NCBI GenBank assembly: GCA_013388835.1
Contig: JACAEL010000026.1
Location: forward strand, 28,780 to 92,779
Source: Candidatus Thorarchaeota archaeon
GTDB taxonomy: Archaea > Asgardarchaeota > Thorarchaeia > Thorarchaeales > Thorarchaeaceae
Reading direction: 5' to 3'
DNA: 64,000 bases
Every line of letters begins with the position of its first letter. Position 1 is the stretch's first letter. Shown in pieces: positions 1-8,747 of this stretch. The notes under the pieces were generated by a model. The model was given only the letters and a program-made list of their open reading frames with translations, was not told the DNA's origin and did not search any database. Position numbers and translations under genes: made by a program.

Positions 1-110
1 CGGCCAAAGTCCTCAGGAAGACCGAGGGCGTCCAGCATGTCTTCCACTGCCGCTCCGATTGGTGTCCCTGTCCGTGTCAGGAGCCGCATGAGAACAGAAT
101 ACTCGTTCAT
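1..110 (-). CDS. Partial gene leaving the left edge (N-terminal 36 codons)
   Basis: An open frame begins with ATG at 110 on the minus strand and runs off the window. The visible residues begin MNEYSVLMRLLTRTG and continue through a segment ending in LGLPEDFG, with no stop. A TATA-like TTTATAC lies at about 134-140, some 24-30 bases before the ATG, which is the spacing expected for a leaderless archaeal transcript. The peptide looks like a normal amphipathic protein start, but it is too short to assign a family. The main doubt is whether the frame stays open further left. Confidence 0.5.
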   Translation of the reverse strand, partial: MNEYSVLMRLLTRTGTPIGAAVEDMLDALGLPEDFG

Positions 111-782
111 CAAGTAGTTGTATACTGCGAGATGTATAAATGAAGTGCCCGGGACTCGTGCTCAGCTCTTCCAAGCAGTTTCCAATCCATGACACCTGAC
201 GGTGGAAGCTGAGTTGATCCAGCTGCCTATGACATGGTATGAACGGTATAGTTGGCCCCTCCAGACCAACCATTCTCTCCTCTTCTGAACGCAACTGGCA
301 GTCATATCTCCACCTGTCTATTTATGTCCTTTGGCTCAGTGTCCCGGATGGTCCTCGCATTCGCGACCGGGCTGGTGAGCGGGGAGTCGATGCTCTTGTG
401 CGTCCCTCAGGCGCACGACGGTTGTGACATTGGAACAGGTGCCCAGCAGACACCTGTTATGCCTTCTGTCGGGCGGCGGTCCTCGGCGACGAGATATTCT
501 TCCAGAACGAGCGTTCGCTCCGAACGTGTGTGGTCCGACTGAACCGGAGTGGTGTCCATGCAAGACACAAGTGCGAGATGCACCTGCCATTCTGTCCGCA
601 TAGCATAGACCGTGCAACTATCATTTGGTCGTGCATGCTGTCAGTGTTGGCATTTCGTTCAACCGGCAACGCTTAAAGGGGGTTGTTTTTCTCGCCCGGC
701 CAAAGCCTAAGGGTATCTAGGCCGAGATAGGCATCATACCCCTGCCAGACGGACCTGATATCCAAGCTGGTGATAGATCAAG
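111..782. other. Gene-poor stretch before the pyrophosphatase gene
   Basis: About 670 bases contain only short overlapping frames on both strands with no recognisable protein and no good start signals. The right end probably holds the promoter of the downstream gene: a TATA-like CTTAAAGG near 672-680 would start transcription near 703, leaving an 80-base leader. That leader can fold a small hairpin (GCCTA 705-709 with TAGGC 718-722). I saw no signature of RNase P RNA, SRP RNA or tRNA. Confidence 0.4.
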
Positions 783-3113
783 ATGCAACTGTTTGACACA
801 TTCCTAAGCGCAATGACCCTTCCCGAGCAGCTCATGGTTCTCTCGGTTATTGGAGCTGCAATCGTGAGCTTAGTATATGCGTACTGGCTCTGGGTGGGGG
901 TCAAAGCCAAAGAGACTGGTACCGAACAGATGAACTCGGTGTGGAGTGCAATCCGCGAGGGTGCTCTGTCTTACCTAAGGAAGCAGAGACGCTCCATCAT
1001 CCCGATTCTGCTGGTCCTGACCATCATCCTCTTTCTGAGCGTCTATGCGGTGACTCCGACTCAGCAGGCAAGTGACCTGTTTGGTCCTGATGCTCCTTTC
1101 ATGGTTGCAATGGGGCGGACGATTGCTTTCCTCATGGGTGGCACGTTCTCACTGCTTGTCGGACAGCTCGGCATGCGTGTCGCTATCAACTCAAGCGTTA
1201 GGGTGGCTCAGGCCACTCGAAGTAGTGGCGAGCGCGGTGAGAGATACAACAAAGCCCTTGAGATAGCATACCACGGAGGCACCTTCACTGGAATGCTCAC
1301 AGATGGACTTGGTCTCATGGGTGGTACTACAATCTTCATTTTCTTTGGTGTCGCTGCCCCTGATGCACTTCTAGGATTCGGTCTTGGCGGCACACTCCTT
1401 GCTCTGTTCATGAGAGTCGGTGGTGGCATATATACCAAGGCGGCAGATGTCGGTGCTGACCTCGTGGGCAAGGTCGAACAGGGACTTCCCGAGGACGACC
1501 CAAGGAATGCTGCGGTCATTGCGGACCTTGTCGGTGACAACGTGGGTGACTGCGCAGGCATGGCGGCCGACATATTCGAGTCATATGAGGTCACCATCGT
1601 GTCGGCACTCATCATCGGTATCACAATTGCCTACAACACAGGAATGTCCTTCCTTGGTTGGATTGTCTTTCCTCTAGTGGTCCGCGGGGTTGGTGTCATC
1701 TCCTCCATGCTTGGGACATATGCAGTGGCACTCTGGGGCAAGTTCCTACAAAGAGAAGTGGGTGCAGAACATGCGATGTTCATGTCCTATGAGCTGTCCA
1801 GCGCGTTCACGATAGGTGTTTCTCTTCTCCTATCCTTCTTCTACATGAATGACATTCGATACGGAGTACTGATAGCCATCGGTGTCATGCTTGCCGTGTC
1901 CTTCAATCCAATCACGAGCTACTTCACCTCCACAGAGAAGCCCCCGGTAAAGGAGATCAAGAAATCGACCGACACCGGCACTGCAACACTGATTCTCTCT
2001 GGTTTGGCATCCGGCTACGAGTCGACTGTCGCAGCACTCCTTGCCATTGTCACGACATTCGTCATGGCTTGGATTCTATTCTTGGGTTCCGACCTGATTA
2101 TGGTACTCTATGCCATCGCTCTTGTCGGTATTGGTATGCTGACCCACACTGGCAACAATGTGGCAATGGACTCCTATGGTCCGATCAGTGACAATGCGAA
2201 CGGAATCGGCGAGCTGTCCCCAGGCGACTTTGACGACAGTGCGCGTCAGGTGATGGCCGACCTCGATGCGGTCGGTAACACAACGAAGGCGATTACCAAG
2301 GGAGTCGCCATTGCGTCCGCAGTCATTGCAGCAGTCAGTCTCTTCGACAGCTTTGTAGTGTCCGTGAACGAACGACTGGTTGCGATGGGTCAAGCGACCA
2401 TTGAGCTACTTCTCTCCGACCCCATCATATTCTCTGGTCTCCTCATTGGTGCGGCGGTCCCGTGGCTATTCTCTGCGTTCAACATCAAGGCCGTTGCACG
2501 GGCGGCGGGCCAGATGGTAACCGAAGTGCGCCGGCAATTCCGCATTCCTGGCATACTTGAAGGCACACGGAAGCCTGACTATGACAAGGCTGTCGCAATC
2601 TCAACTAGCGCAGCACAGAAGGAGCTCGTCAGTCTGGCTGTGATGACGATCTCAATACCGCTGCTTGTCGGTGTGCTGCTGAACATTGAGGCTCTCGGCG
2701 GCTTCCTTGCAGGCATAATCGTCTCAGGCCAGCTGCTTGCGGTCTTCATGGCCAACACAGGTGCAGCATGGGACAATGCGAAGAAGTCAATCGAAGACGA
2801 GCCGCGTGATGCGGAAAAGAACCTTGGAAAGGGCTCGGAACGACACAAGGCCAGTGTTGTCGGAGACACAGTCGGAGACCCATTGAAGGACACAGCGGGA
2901 CCTGCTCTCAACCCGATGATCAAGGTCATTAACCTCGTGTCCCTCATCGCAGCTCCGATACTTGTGACCTACCGCTTCGGGGCAGACATGGTCATCAACC
3001 TTGCTCTGGGTGTAATGGTCGTCCTGCTTCTGACTGTCGTAATATGGGCGGTCCGGAAGAGCACAAGGTCGTCTGACTTTGGGAAGTCCGCGGTCATGGA
3101 AGTTGAGCAGTAG
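783..3113 (+). CDS. hppA: Membrane-bound ion-translocating pyrophosphatase, K+-independent type
   Basis: This integral membrane enzyme hydrolyses pyrophosphate and uses the energy to pump H+ (or Na+) across the cell membrane. The 776-residue length and about 16 hydrophobic segments fit the family. The pyrophosphate/Mg site DxxxxxxxKxE begins at D222 and is followed by EDDPRNAA and GDNVGDCAG; the C-terminal counterpart GDTVGDPLKDTAGP is also present. In GNTTKAITKG the residues K502 and T505 are those of the K+-independent subfamily (the K+-dependent one has Ala at the first site). Start ATG is preceded by GGTGATAG. The ion pumped cannot be decided by eye. Transcription probably ends at the hairpin just downstream. 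Confidence 0.96.
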   Translation: MQLFDTFLSAMTLPEQLMVLSVIGAAIVSLVYAYWLWVGVKAKETGTEQMNSVWSAIREGALSYLRKQRRSIIPILLVLTIILFLSVYAVTPTQQASDLFGPDAPFMVAMGRTIAFLMGGTFSLLVGQLGMRVAINSSVRVAQATRSSGERGERYNKALEIAYHGGTFTGMLTDGLGLMGGTTIFIFFGVAAPDALLGFGLGGTLLALFMRVGGGIYTKAADVGADLVGKVEQGLPEDDPRNAAVIADLVGDNVGDCAGMAADIFESYEVTIVSALIIGITIAYNTGMSFLGWIVFPLVVRGVGVISSMLGTYAVALWGKFLQREVGAEHAMFMSYELSSAFTIGVSLLLSFFYMNDIRYGVLIAIGVMLAVSFNPITSYFTSTEKPPVKEIKKSTDTGTATLILSGLASGYESTVAALLAIVTTFVMAWILFLGSDLIMVLYAIALVGIGMLTHTGNNVAMDSYGPISDNANGIGELSPGDFDDSARQVMADLDAVGNTTKAITKGVAIASAVIAAVSLFDSFVVSVNERLVAMGQATIELLLSDPIIFSGLLIGAAVPWLFSAFNIKAVARAAGQMVTEVRRQFRIPGILEGTRKPDYDKAVAISTSAAQKELVSLAVMTISIPLLVGVLLNIEALGGFLAGIIVSGQLLAVFMANTGAAWDNAKKSIEDEPRDAEKNLGKGSERHKASVVGDTVGDPLKDTAGPALNPMIKVINLVSLIAAPILVTYRFGADMVINLALGVMVVLLLTVVIWAVRKSTRSSDFGKSAVMEVEQ

Positions 3114-3127
3114 GCGCTGATCAGCGT

Positions 3128-3154
3128 GAAGGCGGCGACACTCATGCCGCCTTC
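3128..3154 (+). terminator. Hairpin terminator after hppA
   Basis: A perfect 9-bp inverted repeat (GAAGGCGGC 3128-3136, GCCGCCTTC 3146-3154, 9-base loop) begins 15 bases after the hppA stop and is followed by a pyrimidine-rich tract (about 3155-3170). Position and T/C-rich tail fit a terminator. The remaining bases to 3412 show no gene. Confidence 0.65.
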
Positions 3155-3412
3155 CGCCTCTCTTTCTTTGCATCTTGGTTCATTTCCTCCGTCATCTGTG
3201 CTGAAGACAGTACGTCCTGCAGACCGTACCATACTGAGCGACTGAGTCAGGCGTGGTGCTGAACTCCTGATTGGCGTTTTGGAGAAGCATCTACCAGCAC
3301 TACTCTCCCTTGTTGCTTGCCTGTAGTGAGTTGAAGTGGTTTCGTCTGGCAAACGCTAATATGCCCTCTGAGGTACTGTTCATGTCAACCGACTAGAAAG
3401 GTTGTACAAGCG

Positions 3413-3703
3413 ATGACCGTACTAGAATACAAAGACAATCAGTTTCGCGAGTGTTCAGGACAGCCCACCACAGACATCACTCTGAAGGTGGACGACATGC
3501 AGAAGAAGCTGATTCTCACCATACCCAGCAACGTGTCCATGATTGAGGCACGAGCTGCAGAGAGAAACGCAAGGTCGATTGAGAAGTCCGGTTTCCAGAC
3601 TGCGAAGCAGGGGCGGATAGGCAGAGGCTACGAGCTTGTGGTTGAGGGTCACGGTGGTGCTCTCCCTGACAGGCTGAAACACTCGCCAAGAGAAGTCTAC
3701 TGA
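3413..3703 (+). CDS. Small basic protein of unknown function
   Basis: A 96-residue soluble protein with no recognised family. The middle alternates beta-like stretches (DITLKVDD, KLILTIPS) with an Ala/Arg-rich helix (EARAAERNARSIEK), and the tail is basic. No Cys pair, signal peptide or membrane segment is visible. It starts at ATG after an AAAGG about 14 bases upstream, and a TATA-like TAATATG sits near 3356. It lies alone between two terminator-like hairpins, so it is probably transcribed by itself. Confidence 0.6.
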   Translation: MTVLEYKDNQFRECSGQPTTDITLKVDDMQKKLILTIPSNVSMIEARAAERNARSIEKSGFQTAKQGRIGRGYELVVEGHGGALPDRLKHSPREVY

Positions 3704-3727
3704 GACTATCCTGAACAACTTTGTTCT

Positions 3728-3758
3728 CCCTATTCTACTTGAGAAAGATAGAATAGGG
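3728..3758 (+). terminator. 10-bp inverted repeat between the small gene and the TPR gene
   Basis: CCCTATTCTA (3728-3737) pairs perfectly with TAGAATAGGG (3749-3758) around an 11-base loop, followed by GTTTGTTGT. It lies 25 bases past the stop of the small gene and 45 bases before the next start. It may be a terminator, or an operator or leader structure of the downstream gene. Confidence 0.5.
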
Positions 3759-3802
3759 GTTTGTTGTCATACCGACTACAACATAGAGGAGTCTGGACTA
3801 GA

Positions 3803-5587
3803 ATGTCGGGCGAGGATGTTCGCAGAATCATTGAAGAGGCGACCAAGGAGTCACTCAACCAGTCCTTCACTGAAGCTGGACGCAAGTTTGTAGAGGCTGC
3901 GATGGCCAGCGAGCAACGAGGTGACATGGATGGTGCTGGTCGGCTCTACGGTCAAGCGGCGGATGCGTTCCTGAAGGCGGCAGAGAAATACCGAGCCTCC
4001 AAGAGTTACAAGAACGCTGCGCTCAACATGTGCGCGGCGGGAGACCTGTACTCCGAGCTAGCTGAAGCAGAGTCCGCCATGAAGGCCTATCAGAGAGCGG
4101 CTGAAGACCTGTTCTCTGCATCGGATGAACACCTCATGTGGGGCGAAGAAGCGGAGACCAAGAAGGGAACCGCACTTGCGGTGGTAGCCTCGATGGTGTA
4201 CATGATGATCGGCATGGAGTCCGAGGGTTTCAAGAGAGCGAAGGCCTTCACACTCAAGAACTCTTCGAAGCTGAGATATCCTGCTACAGTGAGGATAAGC
4301 GAGATACCACAGATGCTCGAAGGTGCCATCAGGTCAGTTGACATCTCTGCGTTCTCGTCTGCCGAGACGGCAGCAGTCACTGAGCTCAAGAGTGCCCTGA
4401 TCAACGCTGGAGCCCAGGACTTTGTCAAGTATGTTGACAAGGGCCTTGACATGGTGAGGGAGATACTCCGCGGTCAGCTGAAGACTCCGAAGGTCACAAC
4501 AAGACTGGAGTTGCCCATCGATGCGACATTCAAAGAGCCGTTCCCCGTCACAGTGCACATAATCAATGAAGGCGACGGCGATGCCCTGAATCTCTCTGTG
4601 GAGTGGTTCTTGGACGACGAACTTGTCTTCGTCACAGGTGAGAAGAAGCGTTCCTTCTCGAAGTTGCCGGCTGGGACTGAGTTCAGTCTCGAGATGAAGG
4701 CACGAGCTGCCAATCCCGACCTGATGGGAACCGCCGACTACCAGGTAATGCTCCGTGGTAGCTACCTCGACATGCTGAAGACCGAGTACACACTTCAAGC
4801 TGGACCGGGTAGTGTCATCGTTCGCGACTTCAAGATGACCGAGAAGCTCATGCACGACATCGATGTGAGTGATGGGCGTGTAGGTCTGCTGGGTCAGTCT
4901 GTCAGGTCGTCCAAATTGGAGAAGGCCCCGCTCCTCAGACTCCTGACCGGTCTTGAGTCATCACTTCTCAAGGCACGGGAAGAGATACGCGCCAAGGACC
5001 TCGACTCGGCACGAGCAAGAATCGGTGTAGTCAACGAAGTGATTGACACTATAGACTCACTTCTGGGAGATGACGCACTGGTTCGGGAGGCTATCGCTCA
5101 AAGGGATGCCGAGAAGAAGGCATACGCCCGTGCTCTCCTGACGCCTGTGCGAGAGACCCTCTCAAGAGCCATCAGTTCAAGAGAGGATGCGCTCAGGTCT
5201 GAGATTGCATCAAGCCTCACCAGATGGGATGCAGACGCTACGAACAAGATGCATCTTGCACAGGGAGCAAAGAGCGTGTCCACAGGTCTACAGGAAGTGA
5301 CGAGAGAACTGGAATCGCTCTACGCGCAGCTTCCTGCGGCGTCAGGCACCGAGAGCCCTGAAGAGGCTGCCCGGCGCACGAAGATTCGCACATGGGTGGA
5401 GTCACTGAAGTCGAAGGTTGCTGCCATGCAGGTTCAGGCCGCTAGCATGTCATCAAACCAGGCGCTAGTTCCTGTGCCTCGTCCCTCAATCCCCGAGAGA
5501 ATCGAGCTGGCTCTGCGAGTCCTGAGAGAAGTGAGTGATGAGGTCGGCAGAACCCTTGAGGCCAAGAGTGCAGAGCTTGGTGTGTAG
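3803..5587 (+). CDS. TPR (alpha-SNAP-like) protein with a central beta domain and helical tail
   Basis: About 594 residues. Residues 20-150 form repeated helical hairpins rich in Ala/Tyr (RLYGQAADAFLKAAEKY, AYQRAAEDLF), the pattern of TPR or alpha-SNAP-like solenoids. Residues about 230-350 form a beta-rich domain of CARDB/Ig type (PVTVHIINEGDGDALNLSVEW). The remainder is largely helical and charged, ending in a likely coiled coil. No signal peptide or membrane segment is visible. The ATG at 3803 is preferred over an in-frame TTG at 3761 because AGAGGAG lies 11 bases before it. The solenoid-plus-beta architecture recurs at 53866-55116, and a solenoid-only relative lies at 55123-55860, so this is a local family. 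A scaffold or adaptor role is inference. Confidence 0.8.
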   Translation: MSGEDVRRIIEEATKESLNQSFTEAGRKFVEAAMASEQRGDMDGAGRLYGQAADAFLKAAEKYRASKSYKNAALNMCAAGDLYSELAEAESAMKAYQRAAEDLFSASDEHLMWGEEAETKKGTALAVVASMVYMMIGMESEGFKRAKAFTLKNSSKLRYPATVRISEIPQMLEGAIRSVDISAFSSAETAAVTELKSALINAGAQDFVKYVDKGLDMVREILRGQLKTPKVTTRLELPIDATFKEPFPVTVHIINEGDGDALNLSVEWFLDDELVFVTGEKKRSFSKLPAGTEFSLEMKARAANPDLMGTADYQVMLRGSYLDMLKTEYTLQAGPGSVIVRDFKMTEKLMHDIDVSDGRVGLLGQSVRSSKLEKAPLLRLLTGLESSLLKAREEIRAKDLDSARARIGVVNEVIDTIDSLLGDDALVREAIAQRDAEKKAYARALLTPVRETLSRAISSREDALRSEIASSLTRWDADATNKMHLAQGAKSVSTGLQEVTRELESLYAQLPAASGTESPEEAARRTKIRTWVESLKSKVAAMQVQAASMSSNQALVPVPRPSIPERIELALRVLREVSDEVGRTLEAKSAELGV

Positions 5588-5592
5588 CTCTG

Positions 5593-6795
5593 CTATCTCT
5601 TCCTCTCCATGAATGACTGAAGTCGGTCCATTGCCTCTGTGATTGTTTCAGGTGGCGGCAGATAGACACTCCTGAAGTGACCTGCACCGTACTTTGCGCA
5701 GAAGCCTGACCCGGGGACAAATACCACGCCAGTGTTGTTGAGCACGTCGAGCACAAACTCCGTGTCGTTCTTCCATCTGCCCTTGAGTTCAATCTTGGGC
5801 ATGATGTAGAAGGCCGCCTGTGGAAGTCTTGTGGAGATCGAGTCAATAGAGTTCAGTCTCTTGTAGATGGTGTCCCGGCGTTCACGAAGACGTCGCATCA
5901 CATCTGACAGATGTCGCCCGTCGCTTCTCAGAGCGGCTGCCGCTGCAACCTGCGCAGGGGCGTTGACGCATATTCTGACTCGGGCCTGACGAATCATGGC
6001 GTCACGAAGCGGCTCGAGTTCGTTCTTCGGCTGGTGGAAGTACACGTATCCGACACGCCAGCCCGGCGCCAAGTACACCTTGCTCACACCGTTGAAGCCT
6101 ACGACCGGCACATCCTTGGCCACGCGTACCATCGGGGTCATGGGCTTGTCGAATGTGAGCTGGTCATAGATCTCGTCACTGATCAGTGGCAGACCGTGCT
6201 CTCCAGCAAGATTCACAATTGCACGCATGGTCTTCTCGTCGTAGACCGCACCTGTAGGATTGTTGGGATTGATGACGAGAATGCCGACGGTCTTGTCGCA
6301 TATCTTCTTCCGCATGTCATCTATGTCAGGAGCCCAGTCCTCTTCTTCAATGGTCCTGTAGGTGACCGGTTCCCCTCCGAAGAAACTGATGTAGCTTATG
6401 TACGGAGGATATGAGGGACCGGGCACAAGCAACTGTGAGCCGTTCTCGATGAGTGAGCCTGCGAGAAACTGTATCGCCTCGGACACACCGCTGGTGACGA
6501 TCATCGTGGAAGGGTCCACAGTGATACCGTTGACCCGTCTCTCCTTCTCGGCCGCTGCGTTCCGGAGCTCTTCTAGCCCTTCGGATGGTGAGTACCAGTT
6601 CGCACCGTCTCTTGTGGCAGTACAGAGGGCATCCACCATGAAGTCTGGTGTTCGCCAGTCGAATACGTTGGGGTCGCCGATATTCAAGTAGATGGGTGTC
6701 TTTCCCTTCTCCTTCTGGTACTTCTTCGCAGCAACCACTATGTCCCGTATGGCGTATTGAAGATTCGCAGCCCTAGCAGTTATTCTCATCTTCAT
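5593..6795 (-). CDS. Class I/II PLP-dependent aminotransferase (alanine/aspartate type)
   Basis: About 400 residues of aminotransferase fold type I. The PLP lysine lies in the motif SKVYLAPGWRVGYV, preceded by NPNNPTGAV and DEIYDQLTF (the Asp that contacts the pyridine nitrogen and the following Tyr). The N-terminal AIRDIVVAAKK and LNIGDPNVFD resemble archaeal alanine/aspartate transaminases that move amino groups between alanine, aspartate or glutamate and 2-oxo acids. I chose ATG 6795; an in-frame TTG at 6822 would add nine residues, but the TATA-like element near 6833 argues for the shorter form. It is convergent with the TPR gene, with stops five bases apart. The exact substrate is not readable. 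Confidence 0.88.
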   Translation of the reverse strand: MKMRITARAANLQYAIRDIVVAAKKYQKEKGKTPIYLNIGDPNVFDWRTPDFMVDALCTATRDGANWYSPSEGLEELRNAAAEKERRVNGITVDPSTMIVTSGVSEAIQFLAGSLIENGSQLLVPGPSYPPYISYISFFGGEPVTYRTIEEEDWAPDIDDMRKKICDKTVGILVINPNNPTGAVYDEKTMRAIVNLAGEHGLPLISDEIYDQLTFDKPMTPMVRVAKDVPVVGFNGVSKVYLAPGWRVGYVYFHQPKNELEPLRDAMIRQARVRICVNAPAQVAAAAALRSDGRHLSDVMRRLRERRDTIYKRLNSIDSISTRLPQAAFYIMPKIELKGRWKNDTEFVLDVLNNTGVVFVPGSGFCAKYGAGHFRSVYLPPPETITEAMDRLQSFMERKR

Positions 6796-6919
6796 CGGTG
6801 ACTCGCCCGGAGCGAGACCCAAGTTGACGGGTATTTACGGTTTGTGGACTGAACGCCCTTGATTGTCAGTGAGCGGGACTGATGACGTATGTTGTCCAGT
6901 GGCAATACAGTTGTCAGAG

Positions 6920-6966
6920 GGACATGAGCAGACTCGGCTCTCAGTCACGACCGAGTCCCTATGTCC
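6920..6966. other. Two-part imperfect hairpin in the intergenic region
   Basis: GGACAT (6920-6925) pairs with ATGTCC (6961-6966), and GACTCGG (6931-6937) with CCGAGTC (6951-6957), separated by a 5x3 internal loop and closed by a 13-base loop. It lies about 60 bases downstream of the roadblock gene and upstream of the aminotransferase start. No T-tract follows on either strand, so a structured RNA or protein-binding site is as likely as a terminator. Confidence 0.35.
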
Positions 6967-7027
6967 TGATAGGCTGGGCCTCATGCAAAACAGGACAGGG
7001 CACCGTCTGGTCTACAGAGTTGTGTCA

Positions 7028-7447
7028 CTATGTACGTAGGAGGTCTCCTATCTCCTTCGCGTATTTCCGCATATGCGTGATTGACAGGCCCATGGATGTC
7101 AGGTCCTTCGCGGAACCCATGATGAGGAAGTCGCCTGCCTGGGAGAGCACGACGAAGCCTTTGCTACCCCTGATGATCACCTCGTATAGCTCGTCTAGGT
7201 CGAGCTTCTGAGCCGCCATCTCTCCCTGAACAAGCAGTGCCGCACTGACTGCCGCCATCAGGTCCGGGTCTGCATCGGACTCCTCCGTTGCGAAATAGGC
7301 CAGTTTGACTCCCTGCTTGCTGACCACTGCGATTGCATCGAGGTCCGTAAGATCAGTGAGCCCCATGAGCAGCTCCACAAGCTGTTTCTCCACTTTCGGG
7401 TCGAGGTTGGTAGACAATACGCGTTCCTCCGAGTCTGCAGAAGACAT
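7028..7447 (-). CDS. Roadblock/LC7 (MglB-like) domain protein
   Basis: A 139-residue single-domain protein of the roadblock/LC7 superfamily, whose members form dimeric platforms that bind and regulate small Ras-like GTPases. The characteristic run is GLTDLTDLDAIAVVSKQGV, then a helix (LMAAVSAALLVQGEMAAQ) and the strands EVIIRGSKGFVVLS and DFLIMGSA. Start ATG 7447 follows a TATA-like GTATTAAA at 7464-7471, about 20 bases upstream, so the leader is at most a few bases. It lies 58 bases downstream of the gelsolin-like gene on the same strand, suggesting a joint cytoskeletal or GTPase-linked function (inference). Confidence 0.88.
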   Translation of the reverse strand: MSSADSEERVLSTNLDPKVEKQLVELLMGLTDLTDLDAIAVVSKQGVKLAYFATEESDADPDLMAAVSAALLVQGEMAAQKLDLDELYEVIIRGSKGFVVLSQAGDFLIMGSAKDLTSMGLSITHMRKYAKEIGDLLRT

Positions 7448-7505
7448 TCTGTGCTGATGTCCTTTAATACTTTGACTGCACAGACTGAGCGGATGAGAAC
7501 CCGCC

Positions 7506-8528
7506 TCACTTCGCCACAAGCTTGCGTTTGGCTGGCTTCTTTCCTTCGGTGGTGGCACCTGTCGACTCGGTTTCCTCGAGTTCCGACCTGAAGAAGCTTA
7601 TCAGGTCCCCCAGTCGCTCTCTCATCTCTGCCTTTATTGGGCTCAATATGGCGTCAGGAGTGCCCTTCAGAAGCTCTATTCCGAGTACGCGTCCATCCTT
7701 GACGATCACCCTCGGAATGAATCCTTCTGCCATGAAAGTGCCTTCTGGAGGATCGCGGACCTTCTCGAACCTTCGTTCTATCTTCTCCTGACCAAAGACC
7801 TTCACCTTGTGCTCGGCAACAGTGAAGATCTCGTTGTAGACAATCAGAAGTTCCCTCTGGTAGCCCTCCGGAGGGTCGGTGCGCTCAAGCTCCGCAATCA
7901 TCTCACGAAGCTCTGGTGACATCTCAGCCGCTGAAGCAGGTGCAGCCTGAGCCGTTCGAGCTGTGGCTGCAGAAGCTGACGGTACGCTCGTGGACGTGAC
8001 GGCAGTACGTACCGGTGGCGGCTGGGGTGGTTGAGTGGTTTCCGCGCTCCTGCTGGGTCCCGTCGAGGTGGCCTGAGGAGGCGACACAGTAGTAGCGGCG
8101 CGAGTTGTCGGAGGGGGAGTAGTGGTCGCCGTTGTGGTTTCTGGTGCTGACGTCGCTGCGGCTGCTGTCTTTGGGGTTGGTGGAGGAGTGCTTGTGGTTG
8201 CAGTCTGTCTGGGAGGAGTTGGTTGTCCGGGCTTCATCACTGGTGTCGCTGCTGTTGAACCGTCCAGTGCAGAGAAGAACGTAGGCGGCTCCTCGCCTTC
8301 GTCGACAGCCTTCACTTTGAAGTGAAATCCGTACTCTGTTCGAAGATTGGTGGCCACACGTGCTCCTACGAACTTCGCTCTGATGTTCGCCTGAGTGCCT
8401 TTCCATAGGTATATGCTCTTTGTCGCATCGTCTACAACACACAGGACTCTCGTCGAGTCTAGACTGTCCTTCGATAGCTCGACCGGTGTGAGTGTCCCAT
8501 CTTCAGAAACTTCGTACCCGAGAACCAT
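7506..8528 (-). CDS. Gelsolin-like domain protein with Pro/Thr-rich linker and C-terminal domain
   Basis: A 340-residue protein in three parts. Residues about 25-90 match a gelsolin/ADF-H-type repeat: strand RVLCVVDD, the IYLWKG signature, a helix with Ala and Arg (NIRAKFVGARVA), then VKAVDEGEEPPTFFSAL, close to the gelsolin pattern of IYVW-G, a helix and a final V-x-EG-EP-F. Residues about 95-200 are a low-complexity linker of Pro, Thr, Ala and Ser. Residues about 200-320 form a separate alpha/beta domain (REMIAELERTDPPEGY, IPRVIVKDGRVLGIELL) ending in a Lys-rich tail. Gelsolin-domain proteins that act on actin are known from Asgard archaea; actin binding here is inference. An AGGTG precedes the ATG by about 13 bases. 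Confidence 0.72.
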   Translation of the reverse strand: MVLGYEVSEDGTLTPVELSKDSLDSTRVLCVVDDATKSIYLWKGTQANIRAKFVGARVATNLRTEYGFHFKVKAVDEGEEPPTFFSALDGSTAATPVMKPGQPTPPRQTATTSTPPPTPKTAAAATSAPETTTATTTPPPTTRAATTVSPPQATSTGPSRSAETTQPPQPPPVRTAVTSTSVPSASAATARTAQAAPASAAEMSPELREMIAELERTDPPEGYQRELLIVYNEIFTVAEHKVKVFGQEKIERRFEKVRDPPEGTFMAEGFIPRVIVKDGRVLGIELLKGTPDAILSPIKAEMRERLGDLISFFRSELEETESTGATTEGKKPAKRKLVAK

Positions 8529-8747
8529 CTATCGTGCACCTGGGCCTGGGTCCTCACAAGATGCCAGTAGGCCAAGGAGAACTCCGTTTGGCTGAATCAG
8601 TCCATATCTTCTAGTGCTTATCCTTGTCGGTAGTATATTACTCTTTGCTGGATATGTGCAGGGATGCCAGTCCGGTCCAGTCTGCCCGCGGCACCTACTT
8701 GACCCAAGCAGGGAAGCCTTATCTTTCGGGTACCCCAACAGCGATTG

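Noticed and set aside
239..669. Overlapping open frames of 60-96 codons on both strands
   Set aside because: They overlap one another on both strands, lack ribosome sites or TATA elements at useful distances, and have irregular composition rich in Arg, Ser and Cys; none resembles a protein family.
8122..8325. Val/Gly-rich plus-strand frame opposite the gelsolin-like gene
   Set aside because: It mirrors the Pro/Thr/Ala repeat linker of the real gene; low complexity explains the open frame.
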